Positions 51,475-61,177 of a stretch of 64,000 nt of DNA are shown here, one piece after another. Origin of the DNA: JAHDCJ01 sp039028895 (GTDB lineage Bacteria > Bacteroidota > Bacteroidia > Chitinophagales > Saprospiraceae); the NCBI GenBank assembly GCA_039028895.1, contig JBCCHF010000015.1, positions 61,584 through 125,583 on the forward strand, given 5' to 3'. Each line of letters opens with the position of its first letter. The stretch's first letter is position 1. A program made the translations under genes and the position numbers. The notes beneath the pieces were generated by a model. The model was given only the letters and a program-made list of their open reading frames with translations, was not told the DNA's origin and searched no databases.

Positions 51475-52092
51475 CTAAACTAAATGCTCCTTAAGCGCTT
51501 TAGCCACGGCCTCAGACTTTGAATTAACTTCTAGCTTCCTGTAAATATTTCGAATATGAGTCCTCACGGTATCCTGGCTGATGAAAAGGCTGTCGGCTAC
51601 CATTTTGTAGCTTTTGCCTTTGCATAATTCTGACAACACTTCCCGCTCCCTCACCGAAAGATCGGGGCCCGGATTCCTTTTAAAGGAATTGACTACCATT
51701 CTTGCAATATTTGTGCTCATCGGAGCTCCCCCTTCATAGGCTTCCTGGATCGCAACCATGATATCATCAGGTGATGTATTTTTGGTCAGGTAACCGCTGG
51801 CTCCTGCACAAAGTGATTCAAACACCAAACCATCTTCTTGATGGACCGTAAGCATTACCACTTCAATACCGGGGTTTTCTGTTTTTATGATCCCTACCCC
51901 CTCTATTCCGCGCATTCCTGGAAGGGAAATATCCATTAATAACACATCTGGAGGGTTTAAACGCAGGCCAGGAATGGCTTCTTCAACCTTATGAAATCGC
52001 TGTGTACAGGAATATTTTGGTTCACTGTCAATAAGCATTGCAAGGTTTTCCCTGATATCAATATCATCTTCAACAATAGCTACTTGTATCAT
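51475..52092 (-). CDS. NarL/FixJ-type LuxR response regulator
   Basis: A 205-residue regulator. The receiver domain (1-120) has the acidic EDD (9-10) and phospho-acceptor Asp54 in LLMDISLPGMRG, and the Lys in GYLTKNTS. The C-terminal LuxR helix-turn-helix (about 138-200) has LSVREREVLSELCKGKSYK then TVRTHIRNIYRKL. It lies 22 bases downstream of the propeller kinase gene and should be its partner. A strong terminator follows. Confidence 0.94.
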   Translation of the reverse strand: MIQVAIVEDDIDIRENLAMLIDSEPKYSCTQRFHKVEEAIPGLRLNPPDVLLMDISLPGMRGIEGVGIIKTENPGIEVVMLTVHQEDGLVFESLCAGASGYLTKNTSPDDIMVAIQEAYEGGAPMSTNIARMVVNSFKRNPGPDLSVREREVLSELCKGKSYKMVADSLFISQDTVRTHIRNIYRKLEVNSKSEAVAKALKEHLV

Positions 52093-52114
52093 AAGGTGGA
52101 TTTATTGATTTAGT

Positions 52115-55100
52115 TCAAATTACACCTGTAAACCTTATACTGGTGCCTTTTTCAATAAGGGTATTAATCTCCAGACTTCCGTTTAACTTTTTTGCTCGAT
52201 TGTACATATTGCCTATGCCATAGCCGTTCTGTTTTTCATCTTTAATAAAGCCTTTCCCGTCGTCTGTAAGTTCAATTATCAGTTCTTTTTCTGCCAGTGA
52301 AATTTCCAGGGTTGCATTATTGCAGCCGGCGTGTTTCAATGTATTGTGCATTGCCTCCTTAAACATCAGGACCAGATGCCTTTTCCAATCCATATTAAGT
52401 TTCACCTGTTTTTGATTTTCTTCAATTCCATGCACCCTGAAGTTTACCGCCGTTTTATCGAAAAGGTCATCTCCAAAATCCTTTAGTAGGATACCCAGTT
52501 CGAAGATGGAATCTTTTTTGGGGTTCATGGCCCAAATAAAATCACGCATAGAGTGATAGAGACCATTTGAATTTTCCCTGATTTTCTCTAAATACTTCAG
52601 GAAGTCACCATCTGGTTTTCCGGTTCGAAAAATCATTTCAGTAAACAGAGAAATCTTGGTTAATCTATGCCCTAGTTCATCATGGAAGTCTGCAGCAGCT
52701 TTTTCCCTAATCCTTTCAATCTCCCTGATCTTCCCCATTTTAATTCTGACTCTTATCATATGGGCGGCAAATAAACCCATAGCAATAAGGCATACAACAA
52801 GAGTAATAAACCACGTTCTCAGCCAAAACGGGGGCGCAACGATGATATTGAATGATGCAGTTTCCGAAGCGTTGCCCTCATAGTTAACTGCTTTTACATG
52901 GAGGATATATTCACCAGGAGCAATATTGGCATATGAGGCAGTTCCAATATTGCCGCCTCTTTTCCATGAAGATTCAAGATTTTCCAGGTAGTAATGGTAC
53001 TGGAGTTTTTGAGGATTATCATAATCAATAGAAATAAAGTCGAATTCAATGAAATTCTCGCTGTATTCTAGTTCTATTTTCGAGGTTTCCAATATTGGTT
53101 GATCAAAATACTTTGGTTCTCCAAAGAGGTTAAATGCAGTGAATATGGGTTTTGCCGGTTTAGGCCGCATGGAGATTCCATCAGGGTGAAATTCGTTGAA
53201 ACCGTTGATGCCACCAAAATAGAGACTGCCATCTTCCCCTCTTGAATAGGCTCTTACATTGAATTCAAGGCTTTGAATGCCATCATTTTCCTCAAAATGT
53301 AGAAACGATCCTTCTTCAGGATCAAATCTGGCTAATCCATCGTTAGAACTAATCCAAATATTTCCATTACCATCTTCCAAAATTCCTGAAATGTTTGGAA
53401 TTGGCAATCCGTCAGTCGTTTTTACAGCTTCAAGCTTATCAGAAGTTTTATTATACCTCAAAAGTCCCCTGCTATAGGTCCCAACCCAGAGGCATTCCTT
53501 AGAATCTTCAAATAAAACATTGACTGTCATTAATTTATGAGCAGGATCTTCATTATCTGATTGAAGATTATAGTGAATAAACGTGGCCGTATTGTTTTCC
53601 GCTGGAATGAGCTTATTGAGCCCTCCCCCAATCGTTCCTGCCCACACGGTACCATCTTTCTGCTGAAGAACGCTTGAGACTGCATGATTGCTTAGACTTG
53701 TATTAAGTTTAGCATTATGGAAATATTTAGAGCTCTCACCAGATTCAATGTCAAGCAAGTTGAGTCCATAATCAGTAGCAACCCAAAATTGGTTGTCACC
53801 GCTATGCGCCACCCAAGAAATTCCGTTGGAGCTAAGAGCCCCCGGAGCATCAGGAACTTCCGATGAGGTGAAATGTCGGACGCTCCTCTTATTGATGTCC
53901 CAAATCCAAAGTCCCTTATAATTTGAAAGGAGTAAGGTACTTTCATGGGTCTGCAACATTCTTATTCCAGTATGTTTAAATTGATTTAACTCCGGGAAGC
54001 TTTTAGAATAATTAATAAATTGATTGAGTTCCCTATCGAAACATTTCAGGCCTTCCCATGTACCAACCCATAATAGATGGCCAATAGGATTGGCGATAGC
54101 AGAAACTGAAGAAAGGGGTTTCCGCCCTTCGTCACTCCCCAATCTGAAATCAGAAATATGATTAAAATAGGGTGTTTCTGTTTCAAATTTTAAGATGCCT
54201 TTGGAATTGGTTCCTACCCAGATATTTCCATTTTTTCCAACGATCAATGCATTTATCCCGGGGGCGTTTCGTTCTTCAGGAAACGGGTTGACTCTTTCAG
54301 CGATGTTGGCACCTGATTTTTGGTAATAGAAATGCCAATTACGGCTCAATGACCAGATGCCTCCTGACGAATCAGCGAAGGCATATAGGAGGTTATCCGG
54401 ATGACCTGTTTCACTTTTAATCAACTTGCTGTTATCAAGGGTAAAAAGGCCTACACCTCTTATGACTGCATTCAGAGTACCCATTTTGTCTTTGAAAAGA
54501 GCGGAAATGGTATTACAGTTGTCGCAAGGGATTTCCGGTTCAATCCTTTCAAAATACCCAGTGGTTTTGTTGAATTTTAGCAGTCCCTCTTTTACTGTCC
54601 CGAGAAATAACTCATCTGACCCAAAATCATTCAGTCTCCATACATTTCCTTCAAGATTACTAATTCCAGAAGTTGTATGGACTTTCGCATATTGGATTTT
54701 TCCCGATTCAGGTGAAAATTCCATAAACCCTTTTCCGGTAAGGGCCCAGAGTTGGCCATTATTTTGACCATAAATATACTTCACCTGGAGATTTTGAAGA
54801 TCTTCGATCTCTCCTTCGAGCTTGACTTTTTGGTAACTGGAATTTGATTCATCAATATGATTAAAACCGTTTTGCGTGCAGATCCAGAGTACTTCATTCT
54901 TATCCCAAAACAAAGAGTTAATGAAGTTGTTTGGATGAGAAAGTTGTTCCCTGCTAAAGGTATAATAGATAAACTTCCCTTTAGCTCGATCAAATTTGCT
55001 CATTCCGCCTACGCCATAAAGTACCCAAATATTGCCTTCCGGATCTTCGTATAAACGTTTTACATAATTAGCTTTAATACTGGCAGGATCGTCAGGGTTA

Positions 55101-55363
55101 TAACGGAAAATAGTAAAGTTTCGCCCATCGAATTGATTTAAACCGTGCTCAGTAGCAAACCAAAAGAACCCGTATTTATCCTGGTGAACATCAAGGACGC
55201 TGCTATTGGATAATCCATCCTTAAGGCTAAGATTTTCGATGAGGATATCACTTCCCTGACCAAATAATAATTGGCACAGCAACAACAAAGAAAGCAAGGA
55301 GGTGCTAATGGTGGCGAGTCTTGGCAATTTCTTCTGATTTGAATCCCGGGAGTAGTTTTCCAA
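52115..55363 (-). CDS. Two-component kinase with periplasmic beta-propeller sensor
   Basis: A 1082-residue kinase with a signal anchor/signal peptide (about 15-36), two seven-bladed-type reg_prop propellers (about 40-700, with recurring DKYGFFWFATEHGLNQFDG-like blades), a Y_Y_Y domain (about 735-815, ending in YILHVKAVNYEGNAS), one membrane helix (about 822-843), a HisKA_3 dimerisation domain with DFHDELGHRLT and His894, and an ATPase domain (KEAMHNTLKHAG, DDGKGF, GYGIGNM). Unlike SusR-type hybrid kinases it has no receiver or AraC domain; the regulator is a separate gene 22 bases downstream. Confidence 0.92.
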   Translation of the reverse strand: MENYSRDSNQKKLPRLATISTSLLSLLLLCQLLFGQGSDILIENLSLKDGLSNSSVLDVHQDKYGFFWFATEHGLNQFDGRNFTIFRYNPDDPASIKANYVKRLYEDPEGNIWVLYGVGGMSKFDRAKGKFIYYTFSREQLSHPNNFINSLFWDKNEVLWICTQNGFNHIDESNSSYQKVKLEGEIEDLQNLQVKYIYGQNNGQLWALTGKGFMEFSPESGKIQYAKVHTTSGISNLEGNVWRLNDFGSDELFLGTVKEGLLKFNKTTGYFERIEPEIPCDNCNTISALFKDKMGTLNAVIRGVGLFTLDNSKLIKSETGHPDNLLYAFADSSGGIWSLSRNWHFYYQKSGANIAERVNPFPEERNAPGINALIVGKNGNIWVGTNSKGILKFETETPYFNHISDFRLGSDEGRKPLSSVSAIANPIGHLLWVGTWEGLKCFDRELNQFINYSKSFPELNQFKHTGIRMLQTHESTLLLSNYKGLWIWDINKRSVRHFTSSEVPDAPGALSSNGISWVAHSGDNQFWVATDYGLNLLDIESGESSKYFHNAKLNTSLSNHAVSSVLQQKDGTVWAGTIGGGLNKLIPAENNTATFIHYNLQSDNEDPAHKLMTVNVLFEDSKECLWVGTYSRGLLRYNKTSDKLEAVKTTDGLPIPNISGILEDGNGNIWISSNDGLARFDPEEGSFLHFEENDGIQSLEFNVRAYSRGEDGSLYFGGINGFNEFHPDGISMRPKPAKPIFTAFNLFGEPKYFDQPILETSKIELEYSENFIEFDFISIDYDNPQKLQYHYYLENLESSWKRGGNIGTASYANIAPGEYILHVKAVNYEGNASETASFNIIVAPPFWLRTWFITLVVCLIAMGLFAAHMIRVRIKMGKIREIERIREKAAADFHDELGHRLTKISLFTEMIFRTGKPDGDFLKYLEKIRENSNGLYHSMRDFIWAMNPKKDSIFELGILLKDFGDDLFDKTAVNFRVHGIEENQKQVKLNMDWKRHLVLMFKEAMHNTLKHAGCNNATLEISLAEKELIIELTDDGKGFIKDEKQNGYGIGNMYNRAKKLNGSLEINTLIEKGTSIRFTGVI

Positions 55364-55478
55364 ATCAAATATGCAGTGATTAGATCACAAAAGCCGCCCA
55401 AGTTATTGAGGGTGTAATCTCGTTATGTGAAAATGTACTTTGAGTTAGGGAAGGTAAATATATGATGCGTTAAAGAAC

Positions 55479-56246
55479 CTAGAAGCTGTTGATAGAAAAA
55501 CCGCCATCAATACCAAGACATTGCCCGGTAATATAACTGGCTGCTGGCATACAAAGAAATGCTACTGCTGCAGCTACCTCTGTTGGGTCGCCTACCCTTT
55601 TCATTGGTGTTCTTGCCAGTATATCCGAAAGGTATTTTTCGTCGGATAAAACCTCTTCAACTAAGGGTGTTTTGATATACCATGGCGCCACTGCATTTAC
55701 CCTAATTCCAAAATCGGCCCATTCAACAGCCAGATTTTTGGTTAACTGGATCATGGCTGCTTTACTCATACCGTAGATGGTTCCACTCCGCAAATGATTA
55801 ATACCTGCGACGGAAGATACATTTACGATGGATGCAGTCTCACTTTCTACCAGGAAGGGGTACAGTAAGCGGCTCATCTCGAATGTAGAATGGATGTTGG
55901 TATCGAAGATGGTTTTTATCTCTTCTTCTGAGTATTCGACAGCTTTTTTGCGAATATTCATACCCACATTATTGACTAATATATCCAACTTACCGGCGGT
56001 GTCTTTGACGATTGTATGAATATCTTTTAGACCTGCTGGTGAGGTAACATCTGCCAGAATACCAAAAACAGGTTTTTGTTTTTCATCCAGTTGTTTCAAA
56101 AACTGGTTCATGGTCTCTTTGTCCCTTGCGACAATAAATACGTTAGCTCCCAATCTGAGAAACTCTTTGACAATGGCCTTTCCTATGCCTTTGGTTCCGC
56201 CTGTCACCAGTGCGTATTTTCCTTTAAGCGACCAACGTTTTTTCAT
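55479..56246 (-). CDS. SDR-family oxidoreductase
   Basis: A 255-residue short-chain dehydrogenase/reductase of the classical type. TGGTKGIG (15-22) binds NAD(P), NNVG follows (92-95), the catalytic triad is Ser145, Tyr158 and Lys162 (YGMSK), and IDGGFSINSF closes the protein. It resembles tropinone reductase-like SDRs. The basic Arg/Lys near the glycine motif hints at NADP. Its start overlaps the end of the MFS gene by 23 bases, indicating an operon. The substrate is unknown. Confidence 0.9.
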   Translation of the reverse strand: MKKRWSLKGKYALVTGGTKGIGKAIVKEFLRLGANVFIVARDKETMNQFLKQLDEKQKPVFGILADVTSPAGLKDIHTIVKDTAGKLDILVNNVGMNIRKKAVEYSEEEIKTIFDTNIHSTFEMSRLLYPFLVESETASIVNVSSVAGINHLRSGTIYGMSKAAMIQLTKNLAVEWADFGIRVNAVAPWYIKTPLVEEVLSDEKYLSDILARTPMKRVGDPTEVAAAVAFLCMPAASYITGQCLGIDGGFSINSF

Positions 56247-57435
56247 TTTTTTCTGGATTGGGAAAAGTGAAGATAAACAATAATGCTATGCCATTAAGGA
56301 CCATAAAACTAATAGCAGCCACCAGGAAGGCCTGTGATAGTGAATAAACGTCAGTTACCCAGCCAAATAACGGGGCTAAACCTGCAAAGGTCATCCTTAT
56401 AATAAACCCTCTTATTGAAAGCACCGTTGCCCGCATTTCTGAAGGTGTGTGGATATTAATAAAATCTTTCATTACCGGAACGGCAATTCCTCTAAGGACA
56501 TAAATAATGAACACAAATACAAGCCCATACAACGACTGAAAAAAGGATAAAGCAAGGAAACCAAGAGCAATTCCAAGCGTGAGTCCGGCTAAAATTTTAT
56601 TCCTTTTGGTAACGGCCATTATTTTGTAGGCATAAAAGGAGAAAAATGCCACGGTCAGGTTTAAGGCCGACCAAAGAATACCGATTACGCCATCCGACAA
56701 ATCAATGGCTTTAAAAAAGGGCTGAGCAAACCAGGCCATCATTAAAGTGGCAGAACCTGTAAAGGCAGAGATTATGATGTACCACTTCAGCAGACTTCCC
56801 TTCCGGAAGGTAAATTCAAGGATGGCTTTTATTCTTTCAAAACCAGAGGATTCCTTGGCTTCAGATGAAATATATACTTTTGGTTCAACCAGCGTTAACG
56901 CTACAATTACACCAAGAAAAGCAATGAAGACCTGACATTCTACAGCAAATCGATATCCCAGACTGGCAGCTATCCAGCCACCAAAAATTGCTGCAATTGC
57001 TTCGGCAAAGGTTCCAATAGAGTAAGTCCTACCCTCCAATTTCAGGTATTTCTTTTCTTTACCCATTTGCAGAAGAGAGTCGTAAAGCATGGCCGAATCT
57101 GTACCTGAGATAAAACTGGCACCTAAGCCTACAATTACAGCTGAACCGGCAAAGGCCCAAAATCCATACGAAAAGCTCAAAAGCATGATGCCAACAAAGT
57201 TGAGGCCCATACCCAAAATGAGGGTTAATCGGCGACCAAGTACATCAGAAAAATAACCGGAGGGTAATTCGAAAAGGGCCATACAGATCGAATAAACCGC
57301 CTGGATGGTCATGACCTGTACAATAGAAAGCCCGTTGTCCATGTAAAACAGGACGATTACAGGCATATACAGCAGGAACCATTTGAAAAATTTTATCAGA
57401 TATAGCTTAGGAACATTGGCCGCTACAGTGCGCAT
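56224..57435 (-). CDS. Major facilitator superfamily transporter
   Basis: A 403-residue inner-membrane carrier with twelve predicted helices. The MFS loop between helices 2 and 3 is seen as GYFSDVLGRRLTLILG, and a related repeat occurs in the second half (PVMKDFINIHTPSEMRATVLS). Its order after ychF (4 bases) and before SDR (overlap) suggests a common transcript with both. Substrate unknown; SDR and MFS pairs often handle the same metabolite, but that is only inference. Confidence 0.87.
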   Translation of the reverse strand: MRTVAANVPKLYLIKFFKWFLLYMPVIVLFYMDNGLSIVQVMTIQAVYSICMALFELPSGYFSDVLGRRLTLILGMGLNFVGIMLLSFSYGFWAFAGSAVIVGLGASFISGTDSAMLYDSLLQMGKEKKYLKLEGRTYSIGTFAEAIAAIFGGWIAASLGYRFAVECQVFIAFLGVIVALTLVEPKVYISSEAKESSGFERIKAILEFTFRKGSLLKWYIIISAFTGSATLMMAWFAQPFFKAIDLSDGVIGILWSALNLTVAFFSFYAYKIMAVTKRNKILAGLTLGIALGFLALSFFQSLYGLVFVFIIYVLRGIAVPVMKDFINIHTPSEMRATVLSIRGFIIRMTFAGLAPLFGWVTDVYSLSQAFLVAAISFMVLNGIALLFIFTFPNPEKNEKTLVA

Positions 57436-57439
57436 CAGC

Positions 57440-58537
57440 CTAGACGTTAAATTTGAAATGCATTACATCGCCATCAGCGACTACATATTCTTTACCTTCG
57501 ATTGATAATTTTCCAGCTTCTTTACATGCGTGTTCTGAACCAAAATGGACAAAATCATTATACTTGATCACATCGGCTTTAATGAACCCACGTTCAAAGT
57601 CAGAATGGATAACACCAGCAGCCTGAGGGGCCAACATACCATCAGAAATGGTCCAGGCGCGCACCTCCTTTTCTCCGGCGGTAAAATATGTGATCAGGTC
57701 AAGCAATTTATAGCAAGATCTTATGAGTTTACTTACCCCAGCTTCATCAAGTCCCATATCGTTAATGAATTCGATCCGTTCTTCGTAAGTATCTAGCTCA
57801 GCAATATCCGCCTCAATATCTGCACTTATCAAAATTACCTCTGCTTTTTCATTGGCAACAGCGGCAGTCAGGGCTGCTGTATGGTTATTGCCGCCAATTA
57901 CTGAGTCTTCATCTACATTACATACATAAAGAACAGGCTTACTGGTAAGGAGGAAAAGCGGGTTGTAGAAATCCATTTCATTAGTTTCAACCTCAAATGA
58001 CCTTGCAGGATTTCCAGCTTCAATATGTTTAATGAGTCTTTCTACAAACTCTACATATCGCACGACCTCTTTATCAAAAGATTTTGCTTGTTTCTTTAGT
58101 TTTTCAAGTCGTTTTTCGAGTGTTTCCAGGTCTTTCAACATCAATTCCATATCGATTACTTCCTTGTCTCTAACCGGGTCAATGTTTCCATCAACGTGAA
58201 CTACGTTGTCATTGTCAAAGCATCTTACTACATGAACTATGGCATCTACCTCCCTGATATTGGCCAGGAACTGGTTGCCCAACCCTTCTCCTTTACTAGC
58301 GCCTTTTACTAATCCGGCGATATCAACTATTTCAATTGTAGTTGGGATAACATTTTGAGGCTCAACCAATTCAGCGAGTTTGTTCAAGCGATCATCCGGA
58401 ACTGTGATAGTCCCGATATTTGGTTCAATAGTACAAAACGGATAGTTCGCTGCTTGGGCTTTTGCTGAAGAAAGCGCACTGAACAAGGTTGATTTCCCTA
58501 CATTTGGAAGTCCAACAATTCCACATTTTAATGCCAT
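57440..58537 (-). CDS. ychF: YchF/OLA1-type P-loop ATPase
   Basis: A 365-residue translation-associated nucleotidase of the Obg family that prefers ATP. GLPNVGKST is the P loop, followed by NYPFCTIEPN (G2), DIAGLVKGASKGEGLGN (G3), a coiled-coil insertion (about 125-190) and the modified G4 CNVDED, in which the usual NKxD is replaced, explaining ATP preference. The C-terminal TGS domain ends FVHFGSEHACKEAGKL...VMHFKFNV-type. Start at ATG 58537 (MALKCGIVG) rather than the longer frame. A perfect TAnnTTTG box lies 22 bases upstream. Confidence 0.94.
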   Translation of the reverse strand: MALKCGIVGLPNVGKSTLFSALSSAKAQAANYPFCTIEPNIGTITVPDDRLNKLAELVEPQNVIPTTIEIVDIAGLVKGASKGEGLGNQFLANIREVDAIVHVVRCFDNDNVVHVDGNIDPVRDKEVIDMELMLKDLETLEKRLEKLKKQAKSFDKEVVRYVEFVERLIKHIEAGNPARSFEVETNEMDFYNPLFLLTSKPVLYVCNVDEDSVIGGNNHTAALTAAVANEKAEVILISADIEADIAELDTYEERIEFINDMGLDEAGVSKLIRSCYKLLDLITYFTAGEKEVRAWTISDGMLAPQAAGVIHSDFERGFIKADVIKYNDFVHFGSEHACKEAGKLSIEGKEYVVADGDVMHFKFNV

Positions 58538-58559
58538 GTCATTTCTGATTTTGAAGGTG

Positions 58560-58567
58560 CAAAGATA
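58560..58567 (-). promoter_or_regulatory. -7 promoter box of ychF
   Basis: The minus strand reads TATCTTTG, a perfect TAnnTTTG match 22 bases before the ychF start. Confidence 0.5.
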
Positions 58568-58597
58568 TAACAATTCACACACTCCTGAAACCAATTT

Positions 58598-59455
58598 TTA
58601 ATACCTGTTAATAATTGATTCAACTGAACTGACATAGCCCCCTCCAAAGAGGTTGACATGCACTAATAGGTAATAGAGATTGTAAATGCTAATTCTTTTT
58701 TCGAGGCCTGGTTCAGTTGGAAAAACAGATTCATAACTTTCGTAAAAATAATCATTGAAACCTCCGAATAAGGTAGTCATTGCCAGGTCCATTTCCCTGT
58801 GGGCATAACAAACCGCGGGGTCAATCAACACGGGTTCATCATTCATATCAGCCATGAAATTTCCACTCCAGAGGTCACCGTGAATCAGCGAAGGAGGTTC
58901 GTCCGGCAATATTTCCGGTAACCGATTATACAATCTCGAACTAGCCTGTTGTACACGATCAGAAAAAAATCCTTTGTCAAATGCCAATTTAAATTGCGGC
59001 TCTAATCTTTCATGAATAAAAAAGTCGACAAATTTTTTGTGCTGTTTGTTGGATTGAGGTAGCGAGCCAATATAATTATCGTGATCCAGGCCGCAATGAG
59101 TACTATTGCTTTGGTGGAGGGATGCCAAGGCTTTGCCAAACCTTTCCCAAAAGATGCCGAAACCCAATCCTCTGTGTATCAGCTCCATCACTAAAAAAGA
59201 ATGGTCCTTACTTTCTGCAAAGAAATTTACAGTCGGAACTCTAATCTTTCCAGTTTCTCTTAATACTCTTAATCCTTTAGCTTCCTTCTCGAATAAGCCG
59301 GGAAAAGATGAACTGTCATTAATCTTGACGAAAAAGGCCCCTTGGCCAGTCTCAATTATTCCAGTTTCATTAATGGAACCCCCTCCTACTTTTTTAAAGC
59401 TTAAAATTTCAGTTTTGAGGTTATCAGCAATTAATTGTAATACATTTTTTTCCAT
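58598..59455 (-). CDS. Fructosamine-kinase family protein
   Basis: A 285-residue kinase of the fructosamine-3-kinase/aminoglycoside phosphotransferase fold. It has GGGSINETGIIETGQG near the N terminus, FFVKIND with the ATP-binding Lys, the catalytic loop LIHGDLWSGN (about 193-202) and VLIDPAVCYAHREMDLAM with the metal-binding Asp. It would phosphorylate ketosamines on glycated proteins or free ones, leading to deglycation. It lies 60 bases upstream of ychF on the same strand. Confidence 0.92.
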   Translation of the reverse strand: MEKNVLQLIADNLKTEILSFKKVGGGSINETGIIETGQGAFFVKINDSSSFPGLFEKEAKGLRVLRETGKIRVPTVNFFAESKDHSFLVMELIHRGLGFGIFWERFGKALASLHQSNSTHCGLDHDNYIGSLPQSNKQHKKFVDFFIHERLEPQFKLAFDKGFFSDRVQQASSRLYNRLPEILPDEPPSLIHGDLWSGNFMADMNDEPVLIDPAVCYAHREMDLAMTTLFGGFNDYFYESYESVFPTEPGLEKRISIYNLYYLLVHVNLFGGGYVSSVESIINRY

Positions 59456-59629
59456 AATGGCACAATTTTTCGGACTCTATAAAATACAGCCTAGATTCCG
59501 AAATCTTTAAACCTAAAACGCGGCTTACGCATATCGTGTTCAGGTAATTTTATCATTAATGATCCTACAATCGAATTTAGTTTGTAATTTGACTTTTTTA
59601 CTGGTTTAACCCAAACAAAAACAGTAGTA

Positions 59630-61123
59630 ATGGAAAAGAAAGTTTTTAGCTTTTTAATCATCCTGCTGACCTGCTCCTTCCCAGCAACCCTGCAAGCGCA
59701 AGAGGTAATGATTGAGGGCATCAGTGGTCAACAATTCCATGGTGTCCAGCCAATCGATGGTAAGGGTTATTATACCTTTTACAGGAAAGAAAAAGGCTTA
59801 AAGATTAAAAGTAATTTCCATCTTAAGATTTACGATCTCGATCTTCGACAACTTTCCGAATCAACCATAGAATTGTCAAGAAAGGCTGCATTGAAAGGCG
59901 GCACCTTCAATGGAAGCAATTTTCTATTTTCATTTATTGACCCAAAGTCAAGGAAAGTAACCTATAAGTCTTTTGATGAAAACGGCCAAACAGGTGATAA
60001 GGAATTAAAGGAAAAGATCAAACGAAATTTCCTTAAGCAAAAAAGATTTCACCCTTCTGTTTTTCCTTCCGGAAATTCAGGTTTCTATATACTGGACTAC
60101 ACCAAAGGGAAAAAGATTGGTTATCGTGTTCGGAAGGTTGATAACAACCTGAATTTGATTTGGGAAGAAAAATTTAATCCTGAAAAAGGTCAGGCCCAGG
60201 TGCTTCACGTTGAAAGCTCTGATGAAAACGTGCTCCTTGTTGTTCAGGTTCGTGAAAAATCTTCACTCAAAGATCCGATTGAAACCATTGTAGTTCTCGA
60301 TGGACAAACTGGTAAGCAAAGATTTTCCTTCCCGCTGAAACAAGAGAATATCAAGTTAATGCCTTCAGCATATTTGCTCCAAGACAATAACACCTTCATA
60401 TGCGCTGGAATGTACGCACCTATTGAAGCCGCATCAGAAAATGAGGATGGTTTATTTTTCATGGAACTGGATCAAAGTGGCAAGAAAACAGCTTTCAGGC
60501 AAGCCACATGGGTAGGCGATCTAAAAACATCAATCGAAAAACATGCCTTTGGAACAGCCTGGTGGAGCACAAATCCAAAGATTTTTTTCCAGGAGATTAG
60601 ACAATATGAAGATGGGTATCAATTTATTGGAGAAACTTTTAGAAGAGCGACGAGTGGAACAGCCATCGTTTCTCATATGGTTGAAAACTCAGGTCCTGGA
60701 GCGAGCCTTGCAGTTTTGGACTTCATCGTTTTCAATGTAGATAAAAATCTTGAAGTGTTTGAGAAGATTCAATTCATACCAAAAGAAAAAATGACGGTAT
60801 GGATTCCGACTGTCGATGATTATTCACTACCGCTAGATAGTTATTTTAAAAACTACAATCTATTATCATTCCGGTTTACGGAAAACTGGGATGATGAACT
60901 AAATGCTGTGATCTTTTATAACTGGGGGCGTGGAAGACCGTATGTTGGGTATGCACCTCTGACAGATGCCATCAGGATAAATCCAAAAAAAATATACCTT
61001 TCTAAAGCAGCTGCAAACTTTGGTACTGCCAATGTTATCAAGTCAAAAAAGGATCAGGTTTTAATCTATGAACACAACAAGAAGACCAAAACCCTGAAAT
61101 TGTGGATTGAAACATTAGAATAA
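59630..61123 (+). CDS. Secreted protein of unknown function
   Basis: A 497-residue protein with a signal peptide (MEKKVFSFLIILLTCSFPAT, cleavage after LQAQ near residue 24). The rest is beta-rich with repeated extended segments such as GYYTFYRKEKGLKIKSNFHL and FHPSVFPSGNSGFYILDY, suggesting a propeller-like fold. The motif KTAFRQATWVGDLKTSIEKH lies near the middle. I recognise no catalytic motif and no T9SS domain at the C terminus. The gene stands alone and ends in a bidirectional-looking hairpin shared with the next gene. Confidence 0.72.
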   Translation: MEKKVFSFLIILLTCSFPATLQAQEVMIEGISGQQFHGVQPIDGKGYYTFYRKEKGLKIKSNFHLKIYDLDLRQLSESTIELSRKAALKGGTFNGSNFLFSFIDPKSRKVTYKSFDENGQTGDKELKEKIKRNFLKQKRFHPSVFPSGNSGFYILDYTKGKKIGYRVRKVDNNLNLIWEEKFNPEKGQAQVLHVESSDENVLLVVQVREKSSLKDPIETIVVLDGQTGKQRFSFPLKQENIKLMPSAYLLQDNNTFICAGMYAPIEAASENEDGLFFMELDQSGKKTAFRQATWVGDLKTSIEKHAFGTAWWSTNPKIFFQEIRQYEDGYQFIGETFRRATSGTAIVSHMVENSGPGASLAVLDFIVFNVDKNLEVFEKIQFIPKEKMTVWIPTVDDYSLPLDSYFKNYNLLSFRFTENWDDELNAVIFYNWGRGRPYVGYAPLTDAIRINPKKIYLSKAAANFGTANVIKSKKDQVLIYEHNKKTKTLKLWIETLE

Positions 61124-61128
61124 AAAAT

Positions 61129-61160
61129 AAAGGGATCGCACCGAAAGGTACAATCCCTTT
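61129..61160. terminator. Convergent terminator hairpin
   Basis: AAAGGGAT and ATCCCTTT pair around a 16-base loop, with A-rich sequence before and TTTT after. It lies between the stops of two convergent genes and can serve both strands. Confidence 0.72.
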
Positions 61161-61177
61161 TTACTTTTCGAAATATC

